DNA of 64,000 nucleotides. Source: Klebsiella africana. GTDB lineage: Bacteria > Pseudomonadota > Gammaproteobacteria > Enterobacterales > Enterobacteriaceae. The notes under the pieces were generated by a model that saw only the letters and a list, made by a program, of their open reading frames with translations, ran no database searches and was not told the origin of the DNA. The position numbers were made by a program, and so were the translations under genes. The stretch covers positions 2,170,001 through 2,234,000 of the forward strand of contig NZ_CP084874.1 of the NCBI RefSeq assembly GCF_020526085.1. Direction: 5' to 3'. Positions 28,383-37,680 of the stretch are shown here, in pieces; position 1 is the stretch's first letter; each line of letters opens with the position of its first letter.

Positions 28383-29291
28383 ATGGAACATACTGTTGCA
28401 GGCGCCATCAAAGAATGGCGTAAACATAATAAAGTGATCGGTCAGGTCAAAATAAACTATAAAAAAATTTTACGAAAATGCAGAGAGCTCTCGCTCGCAG
28501 GAGGTAAATACAGAGAATATCAAGAACTTTGTGCAAAATATCAGTGTGCGCGATTGACCGCAGTGACGAAAGGACTGGTGCCTTTCGAGGATAAACCGTT
28601 TAAAGCTTATCTCAATAAACGGCTGTCAAAACGACGCAAGCTGGATATTGCCCACGGTTCACTAAATTTTATTGAGAAAACGTTTCAGCCTGATGTCCTG
28701 CCGCAGCTCTACAATGTGGCGGATTTTGGTCGCACAATGTTCTCCATCCCTCTGAAAAATGGCGATAACCTTGACGTTAAGCTGTTGGCGTCGCCGTTTC
28801 AGGAGGAGGGGGAACTGATGCTGCAGTTGTTTCTCGGTGACCGGCGCGTCTATAGCGTCTGTTTTTCCTGTACCGACGATGGCCGCGCCTATATCGGCGG
28901 CATCCAGGGCGGGAAAGATATCACCAATGACGAAGTGAAGGTGCTGACTAAAGAGCTGCATGGCGCGCGACCGAAAAATATCATCATGAGCGTGCTGTAT
29001 GGTTTGCTGCGATATTTCAACATCTCCACGGTCTACGCGATCGATTCTGATTACCACGTGAAAAGCGATCTGGTGAAAGCCAGTTATTCATCGCTGTGGC
29101 TGGAAATGGGCGGTGAGAAACAGGCTCGCGGCTGGTATAAACTGCCGGCGCAAGAGAGCAAAAAGGGTATTGAAGAGGTGAAAAGTAAGCACCGGAGCCA
29201 GTTTATTAAGCGCGAAGGTCTTAAAGAGCTGATTCAGATTAATATGGCGAATGCCCTGCAGCAAATTACGTTGCCAGCGCGGGTGAATTAA
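28383..29291 (+). CDS. VirK/YbjX family protein (DUF535)
   Basis: Encodes 302 residues, the usual length for DUF535. Recognisable segments are LNFIEKTFQPDVLPQLYN, a core FSCTDDGRAYIGGIQGG and NIIMSVLYGLLRYFNIS. Relatives include Shigella VirK and Salmonella/E. coli YbjX, linked to envelope properties and resistance to host peptides. No signal peptide is evident. The start has no clear ribosome site, and AT-rich codon use in the first third differs from neighbours. Confidence 0.88.
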   Translation: MEHTVAGAIKEWRKHNKVIGQVKINYKKILRKCRELSLAGGKYREYQELCAKYQCARLTAVTKGLVPFEDKPFKAYLNKRLSKRRKLDIAHGSLNFIEKTFQPDVLPQLYNVADFGRTMFSIPLKNGDNLDVKLLASPFQEEGELMLQLFLGDRRVYSVCFSCTDDGRAYIGGIQGGKDITNDEVKVLTKELHGARPKNIIMSVLYGLLRYFNISTVYAIDSDYHVKSDLVKASYSSLWLEMGGEKQARGWYKLPAQESKKGIEEVKSKHRSQFIKREGLKELIQINMANALQQITLPARVN

Positions 29292-29470
29292 CGCCACTTA
29301 TACGTCTGGCGAGCAGCAGGGGGCTGTTGCTCGCCTGGCGATATCCTTTCTTCACTGGCGCGTTCCCAGCCAGATTTCATCATATCCCAGGATTTTTGTG
29401 GCCGGTCGAAAATGGCGAGGCCGCGCGTCCGGCAAGCAGTGCCAGGAATACATTCTTCAGGTTTCGGCAT
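29288..29470 (-). CDS. possible 60-residue hypothetical protein
   Basis: An ATG-started frame overlaps the end of the HxlR gene by 14 bases and exactly fills the gap to the convergent VirK/YbjX gene, whose stop it overlaps by four bases. The product begins MPKPEECIPGTACRTRGLAI. No ribosome site is visible, so only translational coupling could express it. I do not recognise it; it may be chance. Confidence 0.3.
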   Translation of the reverse strand: MPKPEECIPGTACRTRGLAIFDRPQKSWDMMKSGWERASEERISPGEQQPPAARQTYKWR

Positions 29471-29927
29471 GGGTACCGACTTTGACGATCTGTAGCGCGC
29501 CGGGGCTCGCTACCTTGCCGCTGGCGGTGACAAATCCGGGATGAGCGGTTTCACCGCTGGCGGTGTCCACCAGCGCAATATGCGGTGCGCTGTGCAGCAC
29601 CTGCTGATGGCCCCATTCCATCAGGGCGAACAGCACCAGCGCCAGGCTACGGCTTTTGTCGGTCAGAACATATTCATAACGCTCGCGGGAGCCGGCTTCC
29701 CGGTAGGGCACTTTTCTCAATAATCCCATTTCGGTCAGGTTTTTTAACCGGGTGGTGAGCGTCTGGCGGGTGATGTGGGTGTGCGCCAGCATCGTTTCAA
29801 AACGCGTTACGCCGTAAAACGCTTCGCGGAGGATCAACAGCACCCAGCGGTCGCCGAGGATTTTCGCCCCTTCCGCCAGGCCGCACAGTTCCGGCTCGAG
29901 ATAGGGCAGTGCTTTATTTTTTGACAT
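29457..29927 (-). CDS. HxlR-family transcriptional regulator
   Basis: Encodes 156 residues. The winged-helix core ILGDRWVLLILREAFYGVTRFETML spans about 22-46, followed by TRQTLTTRLKNLTEMGLLRK and the wing EYVLTDKSRSLALVL. The Cys at residue 15 (PELCGLAEGAK) is in the position used for redox or aldehyde sensing in some HxlR proteins. It is divergent from a tautomerase gene; a TTAG...CTAA dyad in the 60-base gap could be its operator. Confidence 0.9.
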   Translation of the reverse strand: MSKNKALPYLEPELCGLAEGAKILGDRWVLLILREAFYGVTRFETMLAHTHITRQTLTTRLKNLTEMGLLRKVPYREAGSRERYEYVLTDKSRSLALVLFALMEWGHQQVLHSAPHIALVDTASGETAHPGFVTASGKVASPGALQIVKVGTHAET

Positions 29928-29987
29928 CGTGAGATTGACCTTCTACGCTGAGTTTTAATTTTAGACTTAGATGCTAAGGAGCATAGC

Positions 29988-30224
29988 GTGCCATTTGTTA
30001 ACGTGCAAACCATTAAAGGGATCATGACGGCGGAACAGAAAAGTGAGCTGCTGCGACGGATGACCGATCTGCTGGTGGAGATTGAGGGGCAGGGCGATCC
30101 GCAGTTCCGCCAGTCGGTGTGGATCCGCATTGACGAACATGACCCGGAGCAGTGGAGTCTGGGGGGCGTACAGCCGACGGCCGCGATGATCGCGGCAAAA
30201 TTTGCCGCCGCGCGGCGTGACTGA
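29988..30224 (+). CDS. 4-oxalocrotonate tautomerase-like protein
   Basis: Encodes 78 residues from a GTG start with AAGGA eight bases upstream. Pro follows the initiator Met, as required for the catalytic N-terminal proline, and the chain MPFVNVQTIKGIMTAEQKSELL fits the tautomerase fold. The C-terminus is longer than in the 62-residue classical enzyme. The substrate is unknown; pairing with an HxlR regulator suggests a role in handling reactive carbonyl compounds. Confidence 0.88.
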   Translation: MPFVNVQTIKGIMTAEQKSELLRRMTDLLVEIEGQGDPQFRQSVWIRIDEHDPEQWSLGGVQPTAAMIAAKFAAARRD

Positions 30225-30314
30225 CTTCTATGAAAAACCGGGCTGTGAAGCCCGGTCTGTCAGCGGGCGCGCCATTTGCGCTTTTTGGCTTTGCTTTACT
30301 GAACTTCGTCTAAG

Positions 30315-30354
30315 CTACAGCGCCTGTAAACGTCACACACGCTACATGCTGTAG
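30315..30354. promoter_or_regulatory. dyad upstream of chrB, possible ChrB operator
   Basis: CTACAGC at 30315-30321 and GCTGTAG at 30348-30354 form an inverted repeat ending 14 bases before the chrB ATG. ChrB has been described as a chromate-responsive regulator of its own operon in other bacteria, so self-control is plausible. Confidence 0.35.
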
Positions 30355-30367
30355 TAATCTCTACATC

Positions 30368-31333
30368 ATGACAATGCACCTCTTGATACTTAACCTCACA
30401 ACCTCGCAAGCCACGCTGCGCATGCGTGTCTGGCGAACCCTGAAGCAGAGCGGGGCAGCGGTCCTGCGCGACGGGGTCTATCTGCTGCCCGACGTGCGCC
30501 AGGGCCATGAGACCTTCCTCAGCACCTGCGAGGCGATCCGCGCGGAAGGGGGGACCGGGCATGTGTTTACGATTGAGTCAGCGGAAGAAGAGATGCTCAG
30601 GCCGCTCTTCGATCGCCGCGAACAGTACGGCGCGCTGTTGCAGGATCTGCAGGCGCTGCAGAGGGCGTTATCCGCCGACGAACTGGCGGCTCAGCTGAAA
30701 CAGCTGCGTAAAATTCAGCGTGATTACCGGCGAATTGAGGCCATTGATTTCTTCCCGGGGGCCGCCCGGGAGCAAGCCGCTGAGCGACTGGCCGCTCTTG
30801 AGCAGGCGATTAATCAGCGGTTATCACCGGACGAGCCGCAGGCGGTGGCGGGGGAGCTGAGCCTGCTGGACAGAGAAGCCTTTCGCGGCCGGCAGTGGGC
30901 CACCCGCCGACGCCCATGGGTCGATCGTCTGGCCAGCGCCTGGCTTATCCGGCGTTTTATCGACCACGAGGCGCGGTTCCTGTGGCTGGCCGCGCCTGAG
31001 GACTGTCCGGCGACGGCGGTCGGCTTTGATTTTGACGGCGCGCCGTTCAGCCACGTCGGCACGCGGGTGACCTTCGAAGTTCTGGTCCGGCGCTTTGCGC
31101 TGGAAGCGGTGATACCCGACAGCCTGGCGCGGCTGATCCACTTCCTGGACGTCGGTGGGGCACCGACCCCGGAGGCGGCGGGCGTGGAGAGTGTTCTTGC
31201 AGGGCTGCGGGAAACCATTACGGACGATGACCAACTGCTGGCGACAGCTTGCTTGCTGTTCGACGGCTTACTGAGGTCCTGTGAAATGAGGTCTGGCAAC
31301 CATGAGCAAAACGGTCGTTCTTCCGCAGACTGA
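30368..31333 (+). CDS. chrB: chromate resistance protein ChrB
   Basis: Encodes 321 residues. An N-terminal domain of about 150 residues (MRVWRTLKQSGAAVLRDGVYLLP) precedes the ChrB domain with WATRRRPWVDRLASAWLIRRFID near residue 178 and VTFEVLVRRFAL near 235. It is thought to sense chromate or assist its export. It overlaps chrA by 32 bases, so the two are co-expressed. ATGs at 30368 and 30374 are alternatives. Confidence 0.92.
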   Translation: MTMHLLILNLTTSQATLRMRVWRTLKQSGAAVLRDGVYLLPDVRQGHETFLSTCEAIRAEGGTGHVFTIESAEEEMLRPLFDRREQYGALLQDLQALQRALSADELAAQLKQLRKIQRDYRRIEAIDFFPGAAREQAAERLAALEQAINQRLSPDEPQAVAGELSLLDREAFRGRQWATRRRPWVDRLASAWLIRRFIDHEARFLWLAAPEDCPATAVGFDFDGAPFSHVGTRVTFEVLVRRFALEAVIPDSLARLIHFLDVGGAPTPEAAGVESVLAGLRETITDDDQLLATACLLFDGLLRSCEMRSGNHEQNGRSSAD

Positions 31334-32669
31334 TAGCCCTTCCGTCGTCGCTTCCGTCTCCTTCTGGCAGGCATTTCGCTTCTGGCTGAAGCTTGGCTTC
31401 ATCAGCTTCGGCGGGCCTGCCGGGCAGATCGCCATGATGCACCAGGAGCTGGTGGATAACCGGCGCTGGATATCGGAAGGGCGATTCCTCCATGCGCTCA
31501 ATTTTTGTATGGTCCTGCCCGGCCCGGAGGCCCAGCAGCTGGCGACCTACATCGGCTGGCTGATGCATAAAACCTGGGGGGGCGTCATCGCCGGGGTGCT
31601 GTTTATTTTGCCCTCTCTGCTGTTGCTTATTTTCCTGGCGTGGATCTACCTCGTCTGGGGAGATGTCGCGGTGGTGGTGGGGATTTTTTATGGCATCAAA
31701 CCGGCCGTAGCGGCAATCGTATTGCAGGCGGCGCACCGCATCGGCTCGCGGGCGCTGAAAAATGGCGCCTACTGGGCTATCGCCGCCGCTGCCTTTGTCG
31801 CTATTTTTGCGCTGAACGTTCCTTTTCCGTTGATCGTCCTCGCCGCGGCGATAGTCGGTTTTATCGGCGGACGGCTGGCGCCGGCGATATTCGGCAAAGC
31901 GGACGCCCACCGTGCACAGAGTCACCCTGGCGGAGCCGCCATCATTGATGACACGACGCCGATCCCGGCCCATGCCATTTTCAGCTGGCGGCGTACCTCC
32001 CGGGTGCTGATTGCCGGGATGCTGCTGTGGCTGGTGCCGATGGCCGCCCTGACGCTTCTGCTGGGCTGGGCGCATCCCTTGACCCAGATGAGCGGGTTCT
32101 TTACCAAAGCCGCGCTGATGACCTTTGGCGGGGCATATGCCGTCTTACCTTATGTTTACCAGGGGGCGGTGACCCACTATGGCTGGCTGACGGCGGGGCA
32201 GATGATGGACGGTCTTGCTCTTGGGGAATCGACCCCCGGACCGTTGATCATGGTGGTGACCTTTGTCGGGTTTGTCGGCGGCTACACCAATGCGGTGTTG
32301 GGCGTTGATGATGTATTGCTGGGGGGCATCGTGGCGGCGTGCCTCGTGACATGGTTTACTTTTTTACCCTCGTTTATCTTTATTCTCGCTGGCGGGCCGT
32401 TTATTGAAACGACCCATAATAAGGTGGGATTCACCGCGCCGTTGACTGCCATCACCGCCGCAGTGGTGGGCGTTATCCTGAATCTGGCGCTGTTTTTTAT
32501 CTGGCATAGCGTCTGGGGAACATCCGGTTTCGACCCATGGTCCGCGGCCATTGCCCTGGGCGCCGCCGGGCTGCTGTTTCGCTATAAGTGGAAGCTGACC
32601 TGGGTGCTGGCCGCCGCCGCCGTGGTAGGGCTAATCGTCCATATGGCGGGTCTGTCCGGCGCAGGATAA
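31302..32669 (+). CDS. chrA: chromate efflux transporter ChrA
   Basis: Encodes 455 residues with two homologous CHR halves. The first carries KLGFISFGGPAGQIAMMHQE and LNFCMVLPGPEAQQLATYIGW, the second ALMTFGGAYAVLPYVYQG and LALGESTPGPLIMV. It is a long-chain CHR protein that exports chromate. About ten to twelve membrane spans are expected. It starts inside the chrB 3' end and is followed by a large hairpin before the convergent oxidase gene. Confidence 0.94.
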   Translation: MSKTVVLPQTDSPSVVASVSFWQAFRFWLKLGFISFGGPAGQIAMMHQELVDNRRWISEGRFLHALNFCMVLPGPEAQQLATYIGWLMHKTWGGVIAGVLFILPSLLLLIFLAWIYLVWGDVAVVVGIFYGIKPAVAAIVLQAAHRIGSRALKNGAYWAIAAAAFVAIFALNVPFPLIVLAAAIVGFIGGRLAPAIFGKADAHRAQSHPGGAAIIDDTTPIPAHAIFSWRRTSRVLIAGMLLWLVPMAALTLLLGWAHPLTQMSGFFTKAALMTFGGAYAVLPYVYQGAVTHYGWLTAGQMMDGLALGESTPGPLIMVVTFVGFVGGYTNAVLGVDDVLLGGIVAACLVTWFTFLPSFIFILAGGPFIETTHNKVGFTAPLTAITAAVVGVILNLALFFIWHSVWGTSGFDPWSAAIALGAAGLLFRYKWKLTWVLAAAAVVGLIVHMAGLSGAG

Positions 32670-32710
32670 GGTTGGGCGGCGACGGGTCAGCGACCCGGTA
32701 GCGCCCAACC
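32670..32710. terminator. hairpin between convergent chrA and oxidase genes
   Basis: GGTTGGGCG (32670-32678) pairs with CGCCCAACC (32702-32710), and an inner CGGGT/ACCCG pair extends the structure. No T run follows on either strand, so termination would be weak or factor-assisted. Confidence 0.45.
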
Positions 32711-32723
32711 GGACCGGGGACGC

Positions 32724-34145
32724 TCAGGTCGTGGAGCCTTCGCGGGTGGCCCGCGCCAGCGGGTTGCTGTCCAGCTCCAGCTGGTCGCGCAGCGCCCAGC
32801 CGCGCAGCTTGCCGGGGTTAAGCAATCCCGCCGGGTCGAGAGATTGTTTCACCGCCACGACGTCAGGACGGATCACGCCCTGTTTGCCGTCCTCAACCTG
32901 CAGCACGTGAGGATTGTTAATCTTGACGTCGTTGTCGCGAAATATCTGCATGATGGCGTTTAGCCGCGCGGGCGTGGTATAGCGCACCAGCTGCAGACCG
33001 CTGGCGGTGAGATTGCCCTCGATATCGCGCAGAAACTCAATATGGGACATCACCTCCCCGGCGAAATGCTGCTCCATCTGTAAAATTTGCTGCGGATAGC
33101 GCTGCGGATCAAACGCTGTCTGCAGATAGGTCAGCGTATTGTCCACCTTGAGCGCATGCAGGGTGGTGTGGTTCCAGCAGTATTCCATTAACGAGGCGTT
33201 TTGCGTCCGGGCCTCGTCGCTGGCCTGACGGATGGCGTTGCTCCCGCGATGGCGTTGTAACAGGCTGGCGCAGAGTCCTTCGCTCTCCTCGGCAATCAGG
33301 CTGATAACCGCATGCTGCCCGGTGCGGTAACGATCGTTGAGGTGGCTAAAATAATCGGCGATCGGCGTGGCCAGCAGCGCCACCTGGCGCTTCACCAGCC
33401 CCGGCGAGCGGACGCAGGCGTTGGCATAGTTCAGCGCATCGGCGAAATCGTCAAACACGTCCAGGCGTTCAATCCACTGGTGCACGGGCGCCAGCGCCAG
33501 CTCAACCTCCAGGATAATGCCGTTGGTGCCGTAGGCGTGATGCAGCAGCAGCGCTTCGGGAGCCGGGACGGTCAACACGCGAGGGACCGGCTCGACGGTC
33601 ATCACTTTGACGCTGAGCACATTGCCGGGCGCCGCCAGCGGCCCATAGTTGATGGAGCCGATGCCGCCGAACCCGCCGCCGTAGAGGCCGCCCAGGCTCG
33701 CCAGGCGGTAGGTCGACGGCATGCAGCGCAGCTCCCAGCCCGTTGGGCGGGCGGCGGTTTCAATATCTGCCAGACGAATGCCGGCCTGGGCGCGCACCGT
33801 GCCGTTGCCGAGGGCGACGATCTGGTTGAGTCCGGTCATATCGACCAGCAGTCCGCCTTCGAGGGGGACCAGTTGGCCATAGTTGCCGGTGGCGCTGCCG
33901 CGCAGGGTTAACGGCAGCTGGTGCTGCGCGCAGGCGGCGACCAGCTGGCGCAGTTCCTCTTCGTCGCGTGGGCGAACCACTGCGTCCGCCTGTTTCCCCG
34001 CCAGTTGCTCAGTGAGTAGCGGACTGAACCAGTGAAAATCGCGGGAAAGCCGTTTGATCTTCGCCGGCTGTAAGGTCCACTCCAGCGTCGGGAGTGTCTG
34101 CTGGATCGCCGCGACCGCGTGTTGACGCTGCTCATCAGTCATCAT
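32724..34145 (-). CDS. FAD-linked oxidase (VAO/PCMH fold)
   Basis: Encodes 473 residues. The FAD domain shows VVRPRDEEELRQLVAACAQHQLPLTLRGSATGNYGQLVPLEGGLLVD near residue 40, then a glycine-rich GGLYGGGFGGIGSINYGPLA and AYGTNGIILEVELALAP. This layout is that of D-lactate/glycolate-type oxidases and related flavoenzymes. It has no signal peptide. It is the last gene of an eight-gene leftward operon, 26 bases after the permease. Substrate is unknown; the operon suggests a product of ring opening. Confidence 0.88.
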   Translation of the reverse strand: MMTDEQRQHAVAAIQQTLPTLEWTLQPAKIKRLSRDFHWFSPLLTEQLAGKQADAVVRPRDEEELRQLVAACAQHQLPLTLRGSATGNYGQLVPLEGGLLVDMTGLNQIVALGNGTVRAQAGIRLADIETAARPTGWELRCMPSTYRLASLGGLYGGGFGGIGSINYGPLAAPGNVLSVKVMTVEPVPRVLTVPAPEALLLHHAYGTNGIILEVELALAPVHQWIERLDVFDDFADALNYANACVRSPGLVKRQVALLATPIADYFSHLNDRYRTGQHAVISLIAEESEGLCASLLQRHRGSNAIRQASDEARTQNASLMEYCWNHTTLHALKVDNTLTYLQTAFDPQRYPQQILQMEQHFAGEVMSHIEFLRDIEGNLTASGLQLVRYTTPARLNAIMQIFRDNDVKINNPHVLQVEDGKQGVIRPDVVAVKQSLDPAGLLNPGKLRGWALRDQLELDSNPLARATREGSTT

Positions 34146-34171
34146 TTTTCTTCCTGTTCGTCAGCAAAACA

Positions 34172-34987
34172 TTAATGAGATTGTACGGCTTCGCTTTCAT
34201 GCCAGGCGCTGAGCGCCCGGCGCGAAACCCAGGACATCACGCCAAACAGCGCGATCCCGGCGAGAGAGATCAGCAGCAGCGCGGCAAACATCAGCGGAAT
34301 ATCCAGCTGGTAGCCAGCCTGCAGGATCTGATAGGCCAGACCGGTATTGATCCCGCCGGTGCCGGCGACAAACTCCGCCACCACCGCGCCAATCAGCGAC
34401 AGCCCGCTGGAAATACGTAGCGCGCCGAAGAAATAGGGCAGCGCCGAGGGGATACGCAGCCGCACCAGGGTTTGCCAGCGGCTGGCGTGATTGAGGCGAA
34501 AATAGCTCAGCAGGCCGGGAGAGACGCTGCGCAGTCCCTGGGTGGTATTGGAGATGATGGGGAAGACCGCCATCAGGGTGGCGCACACCACCAGCGAGAG
34601 CGTGGCGTCCTTCACCCAGATGATGATCAGCGGGGCGATGGCGACAATCGGCGTCACCTGTAAAAACACGATGTAGGGAAACAGGGCAGTCTCCACAAAG
34701 CGGTTCTGCACCAGGATAAACGCCACCGCGGCGCCTAAGACAATCGACAGCAGAAACGAGATCAGGGTGATCTTGAGGGTGAACAGCAGCGCCAGCAGCA
34801 GCGGCGTGAGATGCGTCCACAGGCTGTCCAGCATCACCAGCGGCGACGGCACCAGAAAGGCCGGGATGCGGAAATAGCTCACCGCGCCCTGCCACAGAAG
34901 CACCACCGCCACCGCGACGAGGGTCGGATAGAGAATTTTGAGAAAACGCGGATGCTGGACCCACGGCGTTGAGGTTGTGTTTTTCAT
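34172..34987 (-). CDS. ABC transporter permease (SsuC/ThiX type)
   Basis: Encodes 271 residues from the ATG at 34987, one base after the ATPase stop. Six membrane spans and the EAA loop (LRSVSPGLLSYFRLNHASRWQTLVRLRIPSALPYFFGALRIS) near residue 170 are typical of permeases for sulfonates, taurine and pyrimidine precursors. It pairs with the adjoining ATPase and binding protein. Confidence 0.92.
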   Translation of the reverse strand: MKNTTSTPWVQHPRFLKILYPTLVAVAVVLLWQGAVSYFRIPAFLVPSPLVMLDSLWTHLTPLLLALLFTLKITLISFLLSIVLGAAVAFILVQNRFVETALFPYIVFLQVTPIVAIAPLIIIWVKDATLSLVVCATLMAVFPIISNTTQGLRSVSPGLLSYFRLNHASRWQTLVRLRIPSALPYFFGALRISSGLSLIGAVVAEFVAGTGGINTGLAYQILQAGYQLDIPLMFAALLLISLAGIALFGVMSWVSRRALSAWHESEAVQSH

Positions 34988-34988
34988 A

Positions 34989-35819
34989 TTATGGCTCCAT
35001 ACCGGACTGGCTGGCCTGCAACAGACTGTCCTGCAGCTGACGGGCATACAGGGAAAAGGCCGGGCTGACGCGAAATGCCTCGCTGCGCGGGAACGGCTCG
35101 CGGATGGCGATATCTTCCACCACCCGTCCGGGACGGGCCGCCATCATGATCACCCGCTGGGAGAGAAACACCGCTTCGTGGATCGAGTGGGTGACGAACA
35201 CCACCGTCAGGTTCTGCTCCTGCCAGAGACGCAGCAGGTCGCTGTCGAGTTTATTACGCGTGATTTCATCCAGCGCGCCGAAGGGCTCATCCATCAGCAG
35301 CAGCTTTGGCCGGGTGACCAGGCCGCGGGCGATGGAGACGCGCATTTGCATGCCGCCGGAGAGTTCGCGCGGCAGGACGTCGGCGAACTTGCCGAGGCCC
35401 ACCAGCTCAAGGACTTCATTCACCCGGGTATTACCTTCCGCCCGCGGCACGCCGGCCAGATCCAGCGGCAGCCTGACGTTATTGCGCACGCTGCTCCACG
35501 GCATCAGGGTGGCTTCCTGGAAGACGAACGACAGCGGATGCTGGGCTTTTTCCCGGCTGTCGCGCCGCCACAGCATCAGCTTGCCGTCGCTGGGCTCCAC
35601 CAGGCCGGCGACCATCTTCAGCAGCGTACTCTTCCCGCAGCCGGACGGGCCGAGCAGGGTAATAAACTCCCCCTGATTGATGGTCAGGTTGACGGGCAGC
35701 AGCGCCCGGGTGCCGTTGCTGTAGATCTTCTCCGCCGACAGCACCTCGATGGCCGGCGTGGCAGAGGCGGGCATAAAGCGGGTGTCGCTCATCACGGTCA
35801 GTTTCGGGGCGCTATTCAT
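34989..35819 (-). CDS. ABC transporter ATP-binding protein (SsuB/ThiZ type)
   Basis: Encodes 276 residues. Walker A GPSGCGKST near residue 58, signature LSGGMQMRVSIARGL near 150 and Walker B LLLMDEPFGALDEITR near 168. It powers import with the neighbouring permease. Its start overlaps the end of the binding-protein gene by four bases and its stop is one base from the permease start, consistent with a single transcript. Confidence 0.93.
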   Translation of the reverse strand: MNSAPKLTVMSDTRFMPASATPAIEVLSAEKIYSNGTRALLPVNLTINQGEFITLLGPSGCGKSTLLKMVAGLVEPSDGKLMLWRRDSREKAQHPLSFVFQEATLMPWSSVRNNVRLPLDLAGVPRAEGNTRVNEVLELVGLGKFADVLPRELSGGMQMRVSIARGLVTRPKLLLMDEPFGALDEITRNKLDSDLLRLWQEQNLTVVFVTHSIHEAVFLSQRVIMMAARPGRVVEDIAIREPFPRSEAFRVSPAFSLYARQLQDSLLQASQSGMEP

Positions 35820-36799
35820 GGCATTACTCCGGCGTCTTTGACCATCTCCAGGGTATAGGTCTGCTCAAACGGCACCTTGCTGGCGTCGATCAGTTTGTTT
35901 TTCACCAGCATGTCCCAGGTTTTCTTCAGCCGCGGCTCGGTGATGATACCGATGCCGCCGGTCTTAGCGTCGCCGCCGGTCACCAGCTGGTACTGCTTCA
36001 TCTGGGCAATGCCAAAGGCGATCTGCTCGGCGCCCATTTGCGGATTCGCTTTGCCGATCAGGCTGTTGCCGGGGGCGGGATCCTGCAGGTAGCTTTTCCA
36101 GCCCTCCATGGAGGCTTTGACGAAGGCCGCCACCGCCGCCGGACGTTTGCGGATGGTGTCGGCCATACAGATAATCGAGTTACCGTAGGGCGGATATCCC
36201 CAGTCGCTGAGCGGATAGACATAGAACGGTTGCCCGCCTTTGGCGACGGAGAACGGCTCGGAGGTCACGTAGCCCTGCTGCACCAGATTTTTATCGGCGA
36301 GGAACGGCTGAACGTTAAAGGTATAGGGGCGCACTTTGCTGCCAGCCAGACCCAGCTCGCTCTTCGCCCACGGCCAGAAAGAGGTATAGGCCTCGGTAGC
36401 GAGCAGGAAGGTTTTGTCTTTAAGCTCCGCCGGGTTCTCCACTTTGTTATGAGTGATAAACACCGTCGGCGAGTGCTGGAACACGGTAGCGACGGTCACC
36501 GCGTGCACCCCGGCCTGCCAGGTCTCCAGCGCCTGGCCGTTGTCGCCAAGGGTACAATCGGCCTGACCGGCCGCCATCAACTGCATGACGTTAATCTGCG
36601 GGCCGCCCATTTTAATCTCGACATCGAGACCGGCGTGCTGATACAGCCCGGTGGCCTGGGCCTGGTAAAACCCGCCGTGCTCGGCCTGGGCATACCAGTT
36701 GGTGAGAAAGGTAAACTTCTCCGCCGCGAAGCAGGAGGCTGAGGTGGCAAGGGCGGCCACGGTCAGCAGGGTAAAAACGGGCGTCGGTCTGCTATTCAT
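35816..36799 (-). CDS. ABC substrate-binding protein of the NMT1/THI5 family (first paralogue)
   Basis: Encodes 327 residues with a signal peptide of about 25 residues ending CFAAE. The mature protein begins FTFLTNWYAQAEHGGFYQAQATGLYQHAGLDVEIKMGG, the hallmark of NMT1/THI5-like periplasmic proteins that bind pyrimidine or similar aromatic heterocycles. It shares a single-base overlap (36799) with the creatininase-type gene. A close relative lies at 41813-42802 in the opposite operon. Confidence 0.92.
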   Translation of the reverse strand: MNSRPTPVFTLLTVAALATSASCFAAEKFTFLTNWYAQAEHGGFYQAQATGLYQHAGLDVEIKMGGPQINVMQLMAAGQADCTLGDNGQALETWQAGVHAVTVATVFQHSPTVFITHNKVENPAELKDKTFLLATEAYTSFWPWAKSELGLAGSKVRPYTFNVQPFLADKNLVQQGYVTSEPFSVAKGGQPFYVYPLSDWGYPPYGNSIICMADTIRKRPAAVAAFVKASMEGWKSYLQDPAPGNSLIGKANPQMGAEQIAFGIAQMKQYQLVTGGDAKTGGIGIITEPRLKKTWDMLVKNKLIDASKVPFEQTYTLEMVKDAGVMP

Positions 36800-37680
36800 C
36801 AGGGCTCCTTGGATTCAGCAGCGAAAGAAGGTGGTAGGGACTGCACAAAGCCGTGCCAGTGCTGTTTGCCCCAGGTCGGTTCGCGACGTTCGACCCAGGC
36901 CATGCGGTGGATCTCGATGATCGCTTGCGCCCAGCTGGCGGCGAGGGAGTCGAGAAGCCCTTCGCCTTGCTCCCGCGTCGCCGGGGTCGGGTCGCCGATC
37001 ACCCCGCTGGGGCCAAAGTCATACGACGCCCACGCCGCCGCCGGGCGGCCTTTTGACAGGGTCGGGCAGGGGAATTCCGGCGGGAAGTTGGCGACGGCGC
37101 GTTCCATATGGACGCACTCCGGCGCCAGCGCCAGCATCAGCGCCGTTTCGCTATGCCCGGCGTGCATCGCCATCCGCTGTTCATGCGGGCTGAGAAACTG
37201 TTTTTCACAGTTGGGCACGTTGAACACGTCGTGGGGGATGGCGATGAAATCCCCGTGGCGCAGGCGCATTTCCCGGCAGGCGATCTGCAGGATCTGCGGC
37301 TGGCCGCCGTGGCCGTTGATCATCAACAGCTTGCGAAAACCGGCCCGATAGAGGGATTCGGCGATCTCCAGCAGGGTATGCAGCAGCGTATCGCCGCTGA
37401 GGGTCAGGGTGCCGGGAAAATGCAGATGCTCCTCGGACTTACCGTAGACGATCGGCGGAATGGCGTAGGCCGGGATCGCCGCCGGCAGCCGGGCAAGGGC
37501 ATGGCCCGCCACGCCGGAAGATATCACGCTGTCCACCGAGCAGGGCAGATGCGGGCCGTGCTGTTCGATCGCCCCGGTGGGGAGGACGATAACCGTATTG
37601 CTTTTATCCGGCAGGGCGGCCACGTCCGTCCAGCTCAGAAAAGGGAGAAAGCGCGCGGCAGGAATGTAACCATTAATCAT
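36799..37680 (-). CDS. creatininase-family amidohydrolase
   Basis: Encodes 293 residues. Metal ligands of the family are visible in LPTGAIEQHGPHLPCSVD near residue 35 and in INGHGGQPQ and MHAGHSETALML further on. The family hydrolyses cyclic or linear amides: creatinine, formylamino-pyrimidines in flavin and deazaflavin synthesis, and others. Beside two deaminases and a THI5-type importer, ring opening or deformylation of an imported heterocycle is a reasonable guess. It overlaps both neighbouring genes by one to four bases. Confidence 0.9.
   Translation of the reverse strand: MINGYIPAARFLPFLSWTDVAALPDKSNTVIVLPTGAIEQHGPHLPCSVDSVISSGVAGHALARLPAAIPAYAIPPIVYGKSEEHLHFPGTLTLSGDTLLHTLLEIAESLYRAGFRKLLMINGHGGQPQILQIACREMRLRHGDFIAIPHDVFNVPNCEKQFLSPHEQRMAMHAGHSETALMLALAPECVHMERAVANFPPEFPCPTLSKGRPAAAWASYDFGPSGVIGDPTPATREQGEGLLDSLAASWAQAIIEIHRMAWVERREPTWGKQHWHGFVQSLPPSFAAESKEP

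Noticed and set aside
30234..30262. Hairpin CCGGGCT/AGCCCGG after the tautomerase gene as its terminator
   Set aside because: The T run is on the minus strand, where no gene needs ending; on the plus strand only TCTGT follows, so termination there is doubtful.
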